64,000 nucleotides of DNA from Undaria pinnatifida (Eukaryota; Sar; Phaeophyceae; Laminariales; Alariaceae). The stretch spans positions 12,973,892 through 13,037,891 of the forward strand of contig JABAKD010000029.1 of NCBI GenBank assembly GCA_012845835.1, read 5' to 3'. How positions within the stretch are numbered: position 1 is the stretch's first letter; every line of letters starts with the position of its first letter. This document shows, one piece after another, positions 62,611-64,000 of the stretch. Under the pieces are notes generated by a model. The model saw only the letters and a list, made by a program, of their open reading frames with translations. It was not told the DNA's origin and did no database searches. The position numbers were made by a program, and so were the translations under genes.

Positions 62611-64000
62611 TTAGCGAAAGCGGGGGCTGTCCGTCTCGTCCCCCGACAGCATGGCCATGCTGACGGTATCGTGCGACCCGCTCGGGCTGTTTTCTTGATG
62701 CAGCGGCTCGATTGAATTTGGCGCTCCTCCGGTGGAGTCCGAACCGGAAGACGGGCCCAAATACGGTGGTATTTTAGCCGTGACACTCGTCTGGTAGCTA
62801 CCACCACCACCACCACCACCACCACCACCACCACCACCACCACCACCACCACCACCACCACCACCACCACCACCTCCTCCACCACCACCACCACCTTCTC
62901 CTCCTCCACCGCCACCAGCACCACCAGCACCACCACCACGTTCACCCCCACCACCAACATCTTCTCCTTCTGCTGTAGAAGGTTTCATCGCGTCGGAGGC
63001 GTGTGGCGAATCGTCGGCGTTTTCCGGGGTCTTACCGGCGTTTTCGTTGATCGCCCCCCTTTCTCGGAAATCATCGATGGAACCAGTTGGGTCTACCGTC
63101 ACCCCCCCCTTCAGGGCATCAAAAGAGTCACGTCGGGAAACCCTTCTAGCACCTCCTCCAACAGTAGAAGGGGTAGACTTGACTATGGGGGCCGACGTCG
63201 CCCGGAATATCAACGGTAGCTGAGCCCGTCCGGGCTCTCGATATGCCGGAAGCGTGGTCGCTAGATCAGGCGGGAGAAGCTTTATTGCCTGTTCTTCCAG
63301 CGGGCCGTTTGAGAGGATATTTTTCTGAACCGTTAGTGCACGCGATCTGGGTCCAACTGTGCCCACAGATGACAACAACGCCCCGCCTTTGATTTCGCCT
63401 TTTCCTGCTTGCGGTAAAATTGCACCGCCTCTGAGCGTTTTGCCTTCACGCTGCTGCGGCCTTCTTCTTTTAGAGTTGCTGCTTCCTGTCCATCCCTTGC
63501 TATCACTGGGTTTCCAATTAGCATGTTCGCATTTCCCACTGACGTCACTGGGGTCCCGAGCTTTCTGTCCGTACTTGCCGCTGGAATCTCCCTCTCTCCG
63601 TCCACCATTTTGACGTGGAGGCAACATTCCGCCTTCCTCGGTTCGTGCATCGTATCCGCGCGACGGATTCCATCCCTCCCCGCTTTCTGCATTATTTCGA
63701 CGCGGCGGGTTTTTCTCACCCGCGGTGCGTGCTCTATCAAGACTCGGGTCAAAACTAATTGGACCCACCCCCCACGCACTGGCCCGTCGACGGTTCACCG
63801 TTACGAGCACGTCCCCGCTCATAGTAAGAAGACGGACCGCCTTGTTGTGGTAGCTATCCTCCTGCCGCCTTCGCTCGTCGGTGATGCTAGGCCTCTCCGC
63901 ACGCGCGAAAGACGAAGGGCCGACGACGGTCAACGGCCGCCACCGCCGCCGCCGCCCTCCTCGAGCCCCGCCGCCCCCTGTCAATGGGCGTCCTAATAAG
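62611..64000 (-). CDS. Gly-rich hypothetical protein, 5'-partial
   Basis: One minus-strand frame is open from the window edge to a stop at 62611 (at least 462 codons). Composition is natural outside a 40-plus residue Gly run coded by GGT repeats (62800-62940). It has basic/Ser-rich stretches (DSKGWTGSSNSKRRRPQQR) and a more ordered part (IKLLPPDLATTLPAYREPG). The first Met-like codons lie within, but the frame continues beyond 64000, and a TTATTAG acceptor-like site near 63994 may mark an intron. No domain is recognised. Likely nuclear or scaffold-like by composition only. Confidence 0.65.
   Translation of the reverse strand, partial: LLGRPLTGGGGARGGRRRRWRPLTVVGPSSFARAERPSITDERRRQEDSYHNKAVRLLTMSGDVLVTVNRRRASAWGVGPISFDPSLDRARTAGEKNPPRRNNAESGEGWNPSRGYDARTEEGGMLPPRQNGGRREGDSSGKYGQKARDPSDVSGKCEHANWKPSDSKGWTGSSNSKRRRPQQREGKTLRGGAILPQAGKGEIKGGALLSSVGTVGPRSRALTVQKNILSNGPLEEQAIKLLPPDLATTLPAYREPGRAQLPLIFRATSAPIVKSTPSTVGGGARRVSRRDSFDALKGGVTVDPTGSIDDFRERGAINENAGKTPENADDSPHASDAMKPSTAEGEDVGGGGERGGGAGGAGGGGGGEGGGGGGGGGGGGGGGGGGGGGGGGGGGGGGGGSYQTSVTAKIPPYLGPSSGSDSTGGAPNSIEPLHQENSPSGSHDTVSMAMLSGDETDSPRFR

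Overview
The window is nuclear DNA from a eukaryote. Its genes are split into short exons (45-570 bp) by large GT-AG introns that are full of repeats, and degenerate to perfect TTAGGG-type repeats occur internally. GC content is near 50% and spliceosomal introns are long. IQ/coiled-coil genes, trinucleotide microsatellites and many short inverted-repeat elements are also present. Together these suggest a stramenopile, most likely a brown alga of the Ectocarpus type. That placement is inference from style, not from a marker gene. No prokaryotic operon, rRNA or intact tRNA was found.

Layout. 1-24.3 kb is almost entirely repeats: C-rich blocks, a 4.5-kb imperfect palindrome (3686-8209), families of short terminal-inverted-repeat elements (called here B, C, D, F, G, H), a tRNA-derived SINE, and GC-rich stretches with decayed coding character (17.1-17.7 kb; a plausible minus-strand exon at 22.0-22.25 kb). 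24.4-37.9 kb is the best-supported gene, a minus-strand thioredoxin-domain phosducin-like protein of the TXNDC9/PLP3 type. I could assemble it in full: ten coding exons, about 331 residues, all splice phases consistent. Its introns hold satellites, MITEs, telomere-like repeats and a poly(A) retroposon. 38.7-39.1 kb is a fragmentary minus-strand gene. 39.8-41.7 kb is an unusual array of a 45-50 bp palindromic repeat enclosing a 560-bp hairpin.

42.2-62.05 kb is a large plus-strand gene (about 15 exons, about 1,090 codons) for an IQ-motif, coiled-coil, low-complexity protein of unknown function. Its exons were found by coding character, and every assigned splice junction agrees in phase. Its introns contain a SINE, B, C and D elements and tandem arrays. 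62.6-64.0 kb is the 3' end of a convergent minus-strand gene for a glycine-rich hypothetical protein that runs off the right edge.

The most interesting pattern is that many exons of both large genes have a decayed copy, often with the adjoining splice site, close by in a neighbouring intron (offsets from about 100 to 1,700 bp). In one case the duplication of an AG|GT site appears to have created an intron. The best-defined new mobile families are element C (22-bp terminal inverted repeats, 5-bp target duplications), the 92-bp element F, and a retroposon tail inserted inside TTAGGG-like repeats. All coordinates for repeats are by eye and are approximate at their edges.
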